Assembly: GCA_036897445.1 (NCBI GenBank) | Contig: JAYMTL010000159.1 | Coordinates: forward strand, 1-44,168 | Source of the DNA: Pelargonium tetragonum | Lineage: Eukaryota; Streptophyta; Magnoliopsida; Geraniales; Geraniaceae | Direction: 5' to 3' | Length of the DNA: 44,168 nt | Part shown: one piece after another, positions 25,871 through 37,988 of the stretch | Position numbering within the stretch: the first letter of the stretch is position 1 | Layout: every line of letters begins with the position of its first letter | The notes under the pieces: model-generated | The model's database searches: none | Told to the model about the DNA's origin: nothing | Seen by the model: the letters and a program-made list of their open reading frames with translations, nothing else | Position numbers and translations under genes: made by a program

Positions 25871-26342
25871 TTTAAAGTCTAATTTAGGAGCAGAGTAAAG
25901 TATCTAAAAATATGGAATAAATAAGAGAATTTAGTTTTTAAAAAGTAAGTCCTTAAAAGCTTTTTGTTTACAGATTTCAAGTACAAGGTTTAGTATATAA
26001 GTAAATAAGGAAACTTTATTCTTCTGGATAAATTTTGGGGATATGGAAATGAAATAGACCCGCTTGAGTGAAGGGGGCTGATTAAGAATTTCCTATAAAT
26101 TAGTAGGATAGGTATAGGGTGCGTCTAAAAGAGAGTTTTCTCTAAGTTATAGTAGAGATTGTAATATACAAAGCTTATAGATTATATTAGTTAAATAATT
26201 AAATAAAACTAGCAAAACTAGCAAAAAGATAACCAAAAAGTATTAGGCCTCAAGATCTTACAAGTCCCTTGTTTAGGGCGCCCTATGTAATAAGTACTAC
26301 TTTAAATTTCTGTTAGTTTCTGGAAATTCATTACTTAAGTTC

Positions 26343-26367
26343 CTTCCGATTACTACCTAATCGGAAG
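26343..26367. repeat. Perfect 10-bp inverted repeat with 5-base loop
   Basis: CTTCCGATTA (26,343-26,352) and TAATCGGAAG (26,358-26,367) are exact reverse complements around CTACC, and a third TCCGA word follows at 26,371. It could form a hairpin or be an operator-like palindrome. In 44 kb about one such perfect 10-bp hairpin is expected by chance, and no gene flanks it, so no role is assigned. Confidence 0.35.
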
Positions 26368-29300
26368 TTTTCCGAAGCAAAAAGAGCCCACCTTTCTTTA
26401 ATTACGAGTATCCAATCCAACCTAGCATTAGATAAGAAAAAAGAAAAATATCTAAGGACCCTATTCCTCTACTTTTTGGGTTTGATTCAGATAAGAATAA
26501 TAAAAGCTGCAGTATACCTGGAATACTACTCTCCGTCAAAGGGATTCTTATAACTAAATTTAGGCAATTCTAATTTGGAAAAACTATATAGGACTTCTGG
26601 AAATGCTTAGAAATTGTCTGACTCTTACTAAATTGAGTCTGCTAGGCTTCCTCTGAGAGAATGCCGCAGGCCTATTAAAACTGAAGGGCTAAAAATTTTT
26701 GTTTGGTACCTCTTTTTAGGGCTACTTTTTCCGCTCTTTGACTGGGTTTCTACTTATTAATTGCATTACCTCCTTGTAGAACCCTACCTGTAAACGGCTA
26801 GCGCGGTATACCTTATAAAAAGGCAGCCCTAAATCTTCAACATAGGATAACTTCTCAAAAATTTAGTTTCTAATTTAAAGTACAACTGAACCCGGACTTT
26901 ATGTATTGAAAAGAAAGGCTCTACCCCGAGCAGCTAAAGGGCAATTCTGTGAAACCGCATAAGCTACGCCATTTACCCAACAAGGTGGGGATGCTTACAA
27001 GTTTGACTTATTAAAGCTGAGCAATAATTCAATATACTTAACAAGAACCTATATCTTGCATCTCAGATGACAGTGACCCTTATCCATATACCCGTAATTG
27101 CGGAAGCTCCTAGAACTTCTGTCTATAGGATTAAAAAGGGGGTCTCTAAATAAGGAATCTCTTGTACCTTGTATATTAATGATTAAAGTACTCTTTAGAA
27201 AACACTTTTAGTTATTTGTCCAAGTTCTGAAATTCTTCATAGAAAATGGAACATGTCCTCTCCTTAAATTATTCCAAAATGCCTGAGTTTTTAACAAGAA
27301 AGGGGTTTCCCTGGAATAGACTGAGGGGATATATAAGAAAGAAAGTTCTTCCACAAGGAGTCTTGGTAGAGAGGGGCTTTATGTTTCTTATAGGTTGATA
27401 ACAGGGTTGAATTAATAGTTAATATTTGCGCTAGATTATACTAACTTTAAAGAACCCTTTGCAAGACAACTTGTGATATTCCGAAACTCGGTTTATCCAT
27501 GAGTAAAACAGCCTACCAGCAACAAAAGTAGTACTAAGAATTAAGGGCAGTGTTAGAAAAAACTTAAGAAGTGGAGGTTTATATATATAAAGGGATTCTT
27601 AGCCTTTTCAAAGGAGAGCTTCCCTTTAAGCCGGGAATTTCTTCCTTTTTTGTATTATCACTTAATTACTTAACGGGGTCCCCACTTTACTTAAACTTAA
27701 TAAGAAGGGAGCTCTCCAATTCCGCAGGGCTTTGGGTAATAAAAGAATCCGGTTCTGCACAAAAGAAATAAGCTATACTTTGTTAAAAGCAACTGTAACA
27801 CCCCAGGAAAAAGCCACCCAGAAATTAGTAACTTCTTATGGACTTTTAATGGCTTAACTGCTTTATAGTATATGCAAAAGTACACGTGCGGGCTGGAGAC
27901 CCCTTAATTGTAGGAAAAGCGCTTACAAAAAAATCATACGTTAATGCGGCTTTAATATGAGCGTCGAAAAAGCCCTTAGAATGGGTGGGTTTTACGCCTG
28001 TAGCCCTGGAAATATCCTGGGATAAAGAAAGTCCTGTAGATATTTTGGTTGTTTTATTAAATCTTTCTTGATTATTTGAGGGTCTCTGTAATACTGACAA
28101 AACAAAAGTATAAAACCTTAGTATTGTGTATAAAGTACCTTTAACTTCACCCCCTACACTCAAAGTCAGTTTGTAAGACTTCAACTAATGTGCGTTGTTC
28201 CTTAACAAAGAAGATCAGGACATTCTCTAAAAGCAAGCTCAAGGACTAACAAAAAAAGCAAAACAAGTTAAGCATCTACGAATTATCTATCCGAGTAACA
28301 CTTATTATCCAACTTTCATGGACTCCTTTTCGAGTAATACCTTAATAGAGGAAAAATCTAAGGTTATATGTTTCAGAACACCGACCTAGAAGCACGAAGT
28401 CTATTAAACTTGTAAGTGATAGGTGCAAAGCAGGCTTGTGTTATTCTGTGGGTCTTTCTACTTAAGTAATTTCTAAGATTTACTTTTACAAGTTTCTTGG
28501 GTTATCAATAAACTTAGAATAGAGCAAAGAAATATAAGGAATCCATGGCTACTCTCTTAAACCGGATCTTGCTACAATTTTCCTTAATGGAAGTTCTCTT
28601 ATAGCACTACTAAAGCTTTATTACAACTAACAGGAACACAAAAGGAGCCCCTTTTCTCAGGAATAAGCGAGTGTACCAAAGTTCTTCAATTACAGCAGAG
28701 CCCTTTGGCTTTGAAAATTCAATTTAAGTAGGTTCTTATAGTAGGCTTTCTTAAATCAATCCGGGCATAGCCCAGTAATTAAAGTGAATTCTAATTTTAT
28801 TTAGATTAAACAGGAAACTCTAGTCCCGCAATCTGATATTTTAGTATTAAACTTTTCTTTATGTATAGCATACTTCTTTTAAAATGCAGTATTCTTAATT
28901 GACATCGACTAAAAAGAAGTCCCCACCTTATTTATCAAGTGTATACCCTTTTGTAAGTCTTATCCCTAGAATTTCTTTTACATAAATTCAGAAGAATACG
29001 AGGGAATTCCTCTCCCCGAGGACTGCCCTGCTGCTTAGTTAGAGAGTTACGTTTACAGGATTCTTTTTCAATTATACTTAGTTTAGTAAGTTAGTCAAAA
29101 TATTAGCGGATATATAGTTATAGAATATAATAAAACTGTGATTTATGTTCTTAGAGACGAGTAAAATCTTCCTTATCTTTATCTTTAAAGTTAATCCGTC
29201 AGCAGTGTACTTTTTTTAGGAGTATCCCTTTATAGGGTACCTTATACATTATAATATAAATTTTCTGCAGTGAGTTGTACTGGAGGTTACCTATCTTTCT

Positions 29301-29597
29301 CTTATTATGTTAATTTCATATGAGAGTACTCAATAAGAAGCTTTTCCTAGAGGGCTCTGTGGGCCTTTCCGATATTAGAAAAATCCGCTCTCTTGTATCT
29401 TTTATTAGATTAGGAGAATCCGGGGTTCCGAAGTATAAGGAAGAAGGGGCACTCGCCTTTAAAAAGCAATCTACTTCTTTATGAGATACTGCTAGCTTTT
29501 AAGAACTCAATTGTTACAAAAAGATACACAGTACTTGTTGAGAATATATACATAAAGGAGTTCCCAAATTTAGGTACAAGTCTTCCCCAGGCGTTGC

Positions 29598-29615
29598 GTT
29601 AGAAAAACCTTTTGT
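29598..29615 (+). repeat. 18-base exact repeat GTTAGAAAAACCTTTTGT, copy 2
   Basis: Partner of 19,194-19,211, same orientation, about 10.4 kb away. Local context is similar for only about 20 bases on each side. No element boundary is visible here. Confidence 0.4.
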
Positions 29616-30060
29616 TTTCTTAACCTCCAAGGAAAAAGAACATACAGTTTCTAACACAATACTTAAAATACAAGAACCCTTTCTATTTCCAGGAAAAAAG
29701 CAATACTACTAAGCGAAGCCTTTAAAACTTTGTGCACTTTCCTGAGACCACCCAAGTAGAAACCCTAACTAACTCTAAAAAATAACCCAAACACTTAACT
29801 ACTTAACTATATACCTAAGCCGTTAACACTTAAAGGTAAAAGTTACCCTGCTATATATAAAGTTGGAAACGGGCATGTCTAAAAGGTATAAAAATCAAGC
29901 TTGAGACAAAGCTACAGCAAAAAATATAGCAGTGCCCTAAAATGTGCATACGACTCTATTTTTGTTGTGTTGGGGTTTCCGAATTAGAATAGTTTTGGCA
30001 ATACAGAATACAGGGTTAGTTTAGTACAGGATTTTGACTTTGTCAACTCTTTTTTTCCTG

Positions 30061-30311
30061 TAGAGCCAGCGCTTTACTAGGAACTTATCTTTCAAATTCG
30101 GGCGTTCTCCGGCCAAGTAATAAACCTCTTTCTGCGAGGAATTTGTTTTATAATTAGAAGAGCACAGGTCCTCGACTAGGATGGTGTACGACTCGAACCC
30201 TAGTATTTCTCGGTTGAAGCTGCACGTTTGAGAATAGAAAATAAAAGAGTCTCGGCCGAGGCGGTCGCTTTTTCCAGGATAAGGTTGAACTAAGGAACCC
30301 CCTCCCACCAA
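30061..30311. other. GC-richer island with retained CpG
   Basis: Positions 30,061-30,300 have about 108 G+C in 240 bases (45%) against about 36% elsewhere, and about 14 CpG dinucleotides, close to expectation. It includes the perfect palindrome CTCGGCCGAG at 30,251-30,260. Two overlapping minus-strand open frames cover it (30,021-30,311, 96 codons; 30,154-30,399, 81 codons), and one plus-strand frame is also rather open. None carries a motif I recognise, so no gene is called. The segment may have escaped or only lightly undergone RIP, for example a single-copy remnant between repeats, or it may be an unusually CpG-rich part of a repeat. Confidence 0.5.
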
Positions 30312-31726
30312 TCGTAATCACTAGGCTTTGATCTCTTAAGCAGCCTGCTCTTACCTGTATGACTTCCTTTATTATATTAGTATAAAAAGCACTTCGCAAA
30401 AAGGGTACTGTAAAGATATTGTAGATTTGTTGTACGTTCTATATAGACCCAGCACTTTTTTCATTTCAGAATGAACTGGCTGCAGTCTTCCTTTATAATC
30501 CAAAATCTCTTTATTAATTAGAGTATAAGAAAAATGACACAGTCCGGGGGAATCCCTAGTATTTCCTATATGTTATAGACCCTTCTCAAGGAGAATCCCT
30601 CCCACGGTTTTTAGGAAGAAAAGTATACACTTAAACCTCTTAGGCAGGACGCGGAGAAAAATAAGGCAAAGTTTCGGGGTGTCTAAAACGCGGTTCTCCT
30701 TTTATACTGAGAGCAAAGAGGGCTGATCACTTAACCTGGAACTTAAAGAATAAAAAGCAGCTAGAGCTTGACTAACACTTGAATTTAGAAATTGACAAAA
30801 ATCTAGGGTTAAGGTAATGCATTTTTACTGCCTATATTTGTATAAAGTTTATAGTATGTATACCCAGATGGGTTCGGTAGTGTTTTTTGTTTGGGAAATA
30901 CATTATTCAAGGAGGTTTACTACCAGGTCCTAAAAAAAGTAATTATCAGAGAATTTTTAAGACTTCGGTTAGTTAGTAAATTTAGGTATGAAAATTCCAA
31001 ACCAATTAAGAATTGTTCCTGGGTTATCCTATCCTTCCAGAGAATCTATAGCTCAAAGATATAGGACGTAGCATTTCCAGAAAACTACAAGCATTTTAAA
31101 TTCTATAAATATAAGAAACTAAAATCTCTTTTAAACGCCCGTAAGGTACTCGATTTGACAAATATAAAAGAGAAGGATTACTTACATACAATGAATGGGA
31201 TACAAAACTCTGGACCACTAGTACGATACAAGTATCTGTGTACTACAAACCTATGAAGCCGAAACTAAGGCTGCCCAGGAATAGTTTATATGTCTAATAA
31301 GAACCTCCTTCTGAATCTTAAAAGGAAAGGGTGATAAAAGCAGAAAATTCTCATGGAGAAAAATTCAAAGGAAAGCTAAACGTAAAACTTCAGTATTCTC
31401 AGATTAGTAGGAGAAATTAAACTCGAAGGCAGGGAAAGTTCTTATTTTCATATTCTATTCATTACTAAATGACTTTGTTAAGAAAATCTTTAGATTTAAA
31501 AGTCAAACCTCTTTGACTAGAAACAGAATTGGCTACCAGAATTCAGTAACACTAAAAATAAAGAACATAGACAGTCCTAGATACCCTTATCCTTCGATCT
31601 CTTCTATAAGTATATCTCCTCTCCTAGTTCTAGTACTTTTTTCCCTCTAACAATTCTAATAACTGTAACTCTTACAAGGAAAGGTCTATCTCTCAAACAA
31701 AGTATAGCTTCAAAGAAGTAAGTCAT
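30312..31726. other. Non-coding RIP-like stretch, nothing recognised
   Basis: No open frame worth naming, no repeat word that I could match elsewhere, and no RNA gene signal. Confidence 0.6.
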
Positions 31727-31790
31727 AAGAATAATAAAGATGTTGGTTAAAGAATTCCCGGTGAATTGAACTCAAGTTTTTTCGGCTGTT
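31727..31790 (+). repeat. Dispersed repeat, copy related to 8,150-8,220
   Basis: Carries AATAATAAAGATG, GAATTCCCG and AAGTTTTTTCGGCTGTT in the same order as the partner at 8.15 kb, and several differences between them are C/T. The copy here keeps more CpG and TpG (CGGCTGTTGCTGG) and so looks less mutated. It does not continue into the A-rich tail seen at 8.2 kb. The family is not identified. Confidence 0.4.
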
Positions 31791-32639
31791 GCTGGTCCTA
31801 GTGTAAGTATGTACTAAAACTCTAACAAGCAAGAATCCTATTAATCAGATGAAGGGGTTTCTTAACAAAGGCTAAAAGGGTGGGCATCTGAAACAGGTAA
31901 GTTCCTTAATTTTATTTGGATTTATGAATGGGTTCTAACTAGGTTATTAAAGACAGGTTCTAGTAGATTTTAGGGAGCTTGTTAAGAGTCTATAAAACCG
32001 AGGGCTAAAGAGGGAAACCTTTATTAATTTTAAGCTAAAGTTAAGAGCAAAAGAAATAGACATTTAAGAAGGCAAATAGATATAGTGTGTCTCTGTTCTG
32101 GATTGTTTACATATTCTGGTAGTCCTAATTTTAGAATATAGAAAAGTAACCGGATAAAAAAGAGAACTGTAAAGCTTTTTAAGGTAGAGTTTTCCATTTC
32201 TTTTTGTAAGGAAGCTAGCTTTTATAAGACTGGGAGTAAGTATAAGGGTTTAGTACTAGTCTTTTTTTCTAAACCTACGGGGTTCCTTCATTATTCTTGG
32301 AATTTATGCTTATAGGGGTTTAATAAGGCAAGGCATTTCTTAGAGTTTTTAATTTGAGTCTCGTTGTAAGAGAAAGGCTAAAGTAAGATCTTTCTAGGAT
32401 TTAGAGCAGGTACGAAGGTTTAGAAAAGAAGTTTTTGTTGTTAGTTAGAAGGTGTATGAATGTACTATCTTATATGGCATTAATCTCCTTCTCGACGTTC
32501 CAGTCGGTAAGGTAAGGGTAATGCTGTCTATTCACTCCAAGGTTTCTTTACTCCTTTTTTAAAGAACAAAAGACAAGAGGGATACCACCTTACTAAGAAA
32601 TTCTCACTAACTATAAGGACTCTTTATTTAACTATCTAA
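31791..32639. other. Non-coding RIP-like stretch, nothing recognised beyond a repeat word
   Basis: No gene. It contains the repeat word at 32,329-32,350 (listed separately). A CCTTCT...TTCCAGTCGGTAA segment near 32,490-32,512 resembles CCTTCTGTTTCAGTCGGTAA at about 12,799-12,818 inside the 12.5 kb tract. Confidence 0.5.
32329..32350 (+). repeat. Dispersed word, pair with 13,791-13,812
   Basis: Partner of the 22-base word at 13.79 kb with a single transition difference, in the same orientation. Flanks are only loosely alike. Confidence 0.5.
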
Positions 32640-32850
32640 TTAAGTTAGTTTTAGAGTAATATATAAACTAAACCACATAACAATTCTATCTCTAGGAAAC
32701 AAGCTAAAGAAAACATTCGCTCCAGGTTACAATAAGACAGCTATCTGTTCTGCTATAAGTCCTAACCTAACAAGGTATAGCTCTCAAGTCAAAGAAAGCT
32801 GGAAGTCAAGTAAACTAGGATATAGACTACTCCAGGGATTAAGATCAAAC
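32640..32850 (+). repeat. A-rich tract, weak member of the low-complexity class
   Basis: Moderately A-biased on the plus strand (about 47 A to 27 T in 32,701-32,820), with AACAAGCTAAAG, CAAGTCAAAGAAAG and GGAAGTCAAG words like those in the 12.5 and 38.1 kb tracts. It lies about 130 bases after a word shared with the 12.5 kb tract (near 32,490). Order relative to that tract is not fully kept, so membership in the same family is uncertain. Confidence 0.25.
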
Positions 32851-33092
32851 TTCTGAACAAGGCAAAGGTTTTCTAAAGGGAAGCAGCTTTCTTCATGTCA
32901 TGTTTGTTTTAGTATCCGGATAGAACACTTTTCTAGATCTATAAGGAATTCTGAAATTATGTAAGGATTCAAAAAAGAGAGATAATTAGAAAATATGGGA
33001 AATCCCAGGTTTTCTGGATTAAATGTAATCAACAGCTTAAAAGGCTGCTAAACTGCGAATGTCATTTTATAAGGAAACTTTTGGGTTTTTGG

Positions 33093-33113
33093 TTTAACTA
33101 CGTTACCTTTTTT
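33093..33113 (+). repeat. 21-base exact repeat, copy 2
   Basis: Partner of 9,288-9,308, same orientation, 23.8 kb away. The similarity stops sharply at both ends, with no alignable flank on either side. Confidence 0.6.
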
Positions 33114-36100
33114 GCTTTAGTATTTTTCTTAAAAGTCTTTTAAATTTTAGGCTCCGGTTCTGGAGAGTTTTATAAGAAGGATTTTAGGGAATAAAATAAC
33201 TAGAGCCCTTTTTTCTAGTGGGTTGTCATAGTGTAAGGTTGGCTATACTCTAATACTACTAACTTTAAAGAGGAATACTGCTGTCCCATGGAAACCGGTT
33301 AATCCTTTACTTAGCCCAAGCAAATATATTTACAAAAAAACGTCTATATTTATCCTCATTGTTTGTTAAAGCGGAACTGTTCCTAGAATTCTATAATAAA
33401 AGCCTCTGGCTAATTAGACGCCTCGCGATAACAACCCTTTGTAAGTTAAATGAATCTAATTTAAAATAAGGAAGACTTTCTCCCGAAGAGTGCCCATAAA
33501 ATCAAAGCAATTTATTAAAGAGAGCGCTCCCTGGTGGATGTTAAAAATTTTTTAGTACTTACTTTTTTGGACTTCTATTTTATTTAGAGCATCCTAGGGA
33601 CAAAACCCGCGGAAAAAGGAGCTACCCGTAACCCGTAGTAGGGTGCGGTAACCTAAAACAAAATTTGTTAAGGAACTCTTGCTCTATTTTGAGAAAAGCG
33701 GATTCGGTTTTAGATGTATAAAGAATCCTCAGTACCCCTGGAGAAGTTTTCGCTATAGAAAGATTTTTGTAGATCTCCTAATGCAAATAATGCAAAAGGG
33801 CTGCCCCTTATTTTACCTTAGAGTTCCTAGACTTGGATGTTGTTCTTGATTCCGCTTTTCTTACACTTAAAAGGAAAGGGGACCACTTAAGCGAGTAAGA
33901 TATAACACAAATTTTAGGGACAAAATAGGGCCGGTTTACGCTTTTTACAGGACTCCCTATATGAATGAATAGAAAAAAAAAGTTAGCAAAAAATCTGAGT
34001 TTTTTAGCGCTTCTTTGAAATAAAGGAAAGGATAGATACCTTGCCTAATATATATAGTATCTGCTTGGCTTTTTATGGAATTGCAGGGCAAGGTAATGTA
34101 ATTATGGTTTAAACTTTATATTTAGTAATCAAAAATCCTAATATAAGAGACCCTGCGTGTGAGATGCACTGGGTTTAGAGTCTTGGAAATTTTGACTTTT
34201 TTAATAAAAAAAGGGGGCTTGCGGTATTACTTTGAGTATGAGTAGTTGAGAACGTTTTACAAGAGATTCGGGGCTCAAGGACTGCACAAGGTTTTGTCTA
34301 GTAGTTATGAATTCCCCTGAGAATTTCAGAGGACTCTCCTCTTTTTAGTATAGAGGTTTCTTATATTCTCACCTGCTAGTAGAAGCCTTTTCCTTTTGTC
34401 TTAGTTCGTGGAGGAACTTTGTAGAAAGATCTAAATTCCTATTTACGTGAGAGTTATAATACCCCGTTTTACCAGTTTAAACTATGTCCTTTATTACAAC
34501 AAGGAGGGCCCTCAACGTAAAAATGAAGGGGGAATCCACATCAAGGGCACTAAAAAGCTCTTTTAGTCTCATAACATAGCCATACAAAGGATGATTTTTT
34601 TCCTAGTGTAATACTTACTAGAACTTTCTTCTGCTTTTTGATATTTGATTTTAGCTCTTTTGTAACGGTAAAGTCTTCCTTATTTTATCTGACAGGATAG
34701 GGTTTTTTATGACTGCAAGAGGAAGTCTACTTTAATAAAAAAAGCTGCATAGTGAGTGCCTTCCTAATCGGGAAATGTACAAAAAAGCTTGGGGGTAATA
34801 TTTGAATGCAGTAAACTGAGACAGGGTTTTTTCTATTTTAGAGTATAGAACTATAAGCAAAAAGCTTGGTAGACTTAGAGCTCTTAAAAAATAGGAACGA
34901 AAACTTACTTTCATCTACTAGGAAAGTGAAAATTATAGACTTGCCTGTAAAGTCAAATCTCTTTAATAAAATTATAGTTCATAAGCAAAACTTTTTTGGT
35001 TAAAACTTAAAAACGAGTGCTTACTCTAAAGAAGTTCGCCACCGGGCTAAGGATAAAGGAATACTGAAATTTAGATCCAGGCAGGTTATGATATTTGTAG
35101 AGGGCCCCCTTTAAACCCAGGAAAAAGCAAACCTCCCTTAATTCATTTTCTAAAGCGAGTATAGCCTTTTAGAACAGTAGTAGATGTACATTTCTTTTTT
35201 GTAAAAAGAGGCCCCGATTCTATAGTTTCTCCAGTTATGTAACAAAGTTATCGGTAGTTAATTGTGTAGGGAATTCCTGGTTTATTATAAGTAAGGTCTG
35301 ATTGAAAAATTGAAATGTATGTCACGAAAAGGAGAATTCCTAACTTTAGAGTCAAATTTTTAGAATCGGATTTAGAGGAATAACATTCTTATTAACGCAT
35401 ACTGGCTGGAGAGTTTAAGTACTCTGTCTTTTTTTTTACCAAGACTGGAAATAATCCCTAAGAAACAAGGTTAGCTATTTAAGATTAAGAAGAGATAAAA
35501 CCCCGTGTAATAAAAAAATTCTTTTACAAACAAGTTTTCACTAGAGCAAAGACCCTAGATTATAAACTTAAATTTCTTGTGGCATAACCCGGATCTTTTA
35601 TATACTTCACTTCTGATTGAGGGGGCCCTTAGGCTATCTTTACTGATAGGGGTAACGAAGCTGCTAAGGCATAAAAATTTGCTTGAGCGGATTTATATAA
35701 CTTTAACAGGTATAACTAGAGTAAGAATTCAAGCAGGTTTTTTCATTCCAGTCAGCGCCAGTTTTTTAAGAGACCCCGTTGTAAGGATGCTTTTTGACTA
35801 AGATAGGTTTGGTCTATTTACCAGAGATAGTAACGGGTATCCTTTAATATTTTAAAAATACCGGTTATTCCTAAAAAAGAGTAATTATATGCTAGGAAGG
35901 TCAAACTAGTATTCAAAATTTTCTATACTTACTAGGTAGGAGATCTCATATGTTTACAAAGAGAATCCAAATTATTATCTTAAAAACTGGAAATTCCCGT
36001 TGCAATTCTCCGAGGTCTTTTTAATCCTGAGTATCCAGCAAATGCATCCAACTATTCCCACTTTTCTTTAACTATGGGTTCTCGTCAGGGTGGTACTCGA

Positions 36101-37988
36101 ATTCAAATAGAATATCCGTCGAGGCGGAATTAATTCAAAACTGTATGCCCATTTTAATGCGTTATAACTTTTTTTAGTTTAGGCACTCTTATGTAGATTT
36201 TTTTATACATTTTAAATTTAGACAACTGATATTTAGTTGATTTAGTACTGCTATAGGGCACTCGGCCTAGAGATACTAAAAGAACTTTAATCTTAAATAA
36301 AGGAGCTTTTGGTTCTACTTTTTACAAGGGTTATCTTTCTTTCTTTCTTGAACGCTCGTGTAACTAGTTCGACGGTAATAAGAAATCCGGTTTTGATCTA
36401 TCTTTAATTTAAGGAATACTTTATGCTATATAAGAGTTTTCGTTAAAGAGATGGGTTCGAACCTATGCCACAAACTCCCTATTAAGATACTTGCTCTCAG
36501 AGATTTTTACTATTAATAATCCGGCTCTCTCTTAAAAGCAAGAATTCTATTCAAGAAAGTTGCGCTTTTGCTTTCCGGGCACTTTTCCTTGACCATATAT
36601 ACGGTGATTAAAAAGATTAAAAAGGGTCCATTAATATTAAAAATTATCAATAAAAATTTTAACCCGAGAAGGGTGCTATTTCGCTTTATCTCTTTATTTA
36701 GTACGTTCCCTTATTTATGGAAGAGGAATATTACCTTGTATTATTCTTTTGCCTATCACAAATAACTTACTCTTTTTGGGGGAGACCCTTGAAAATGCTT
36801 TTATTTAGCAGGATTCTGCAAAATACCGGTCTTAATGCAGGCAATTAGCTTTTTTGAACTCTTTATTTTATCCGAGAATTCCCGCGGTGAGGGTTATAAA
36901 AAACACCTCCCGAAAGATTATATCAGCTCTGTTGAAATTAGGTCATAACAAGAAAAAGCTCGCCATTATATGTTAGAAATTAATTAAAATTGAAAGTTGT
37001 ATCCTGATATCAGATTCTCTTCTTAATGGTTATTCGGCAAGTGCATCCTTATTTTTTTGGGTATTTGAGACTGCGTACCCAGTATTTTAAAAGGAATCTT
37101 GGGGTTAGAAAGAAATTTTCTTTGTGTCATTGCATAGCTTTAAAGGTTATAAAGACTGAATTATATTCTTTTTATAGGAGCTCTTCCAGCTAAACAGGGG
37201 TCCCTTTGGGATTTGTTGCAGGTAACAGAAAGTAAATGGATTCCTTTAAAAACGAGTAACTCGAGCAGAGAAAGATTCCCCTTTTTGTTATGTAGAAGAC
37301 TCCTTCAAGGAGCACTTAATTTAGGGTAAAAGAGACCTTTATGCTTATGAAAGGGTTCGCGCGGATACGCCGGTTTGTAGTATATATAATAAGGAAGTAC
37401 TTGTACTAACACTATAAAAGTATATACTAACGCCTTTTGCAATGAGTTAATCTGCTTTAGGCATGGCATAGCTCCCCTACTCTAGAAAGAAAGGCCCTTG
37501 TTATGGCGGCTTCTAATTTCTGTTAGTAATCCCTCTAAAAAGAACTTACTTCGATTGACTATATACCGTAAATGTTATGTCCAGGACGTCTCGCTATTTA
37601 ACAAATTCCTTTTTTTCTTTGACAGGAGTTCCGCCTTAAGAGTTTTGATTCCTTTCTGTTATACCAACCAGGCTTTTATAAAAAAATTCTTATTTCCAAT
37701 GGGAGTCTGTCTGTAAATATCCACAAATCCGAGTGAAGTATATAAAAACTTGGATTCGAGGTCTTAATATATCTTTATAATAAAACAGAGCTGCAGGGTA
37801 TATATTCATTATCCTCAAAAAGTAGAGTAACCTAAAAAAAAGAAAAAAGAGTATTGGGGGTTCGCGTTTTCTGTACCTAGTCAAATTGTCTAGATAGAGA
37901 GGCGCTTTGTTAAAGCCATATTTATTGTGGACACCTTTTTAACAACACAGAGTAGGTAAAGCTTATATTTAATTGCACGAGTAACGCA

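Larger units (their letters stand above)
25871..30060. other. Non-coding RIP-like stretch containing the longest open frame
   Basis: No supportable gene. The longest open frame of the window lies here on the minus strand (27,846-28,184, 112 codons). It starts with a non-ATG codon, overlaps another minus-strand frame at 27,697-27,885, and its complement on the plus strand is also largely open. That is typical of a chance stop-poor patch. I see no signal peptide, membrane segment or family motif that would support it. The plus-strand frame at 27,571-27,771 is likewise unsupported. A perfect hairpin at 26,343-26,367 and the repeat word at 29,598 are listed separately. Confidence 0.55.

Noticed and set aside
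27846-28184. Longest open frame in the window (112 codons, minus strand)
   Set aside because: Non-ATG start, no motif, overlapping open frames on both strands, and a length near the chance maximum for six frames of 44 kb at this composition.
30021-30399. Two overlapping minus-strand frames (96 and 81 codons) in the GC island
   Set aside because: They overlap in different frames, have no recognisable domain, and are explained by fewer stop codons where GC is higher.
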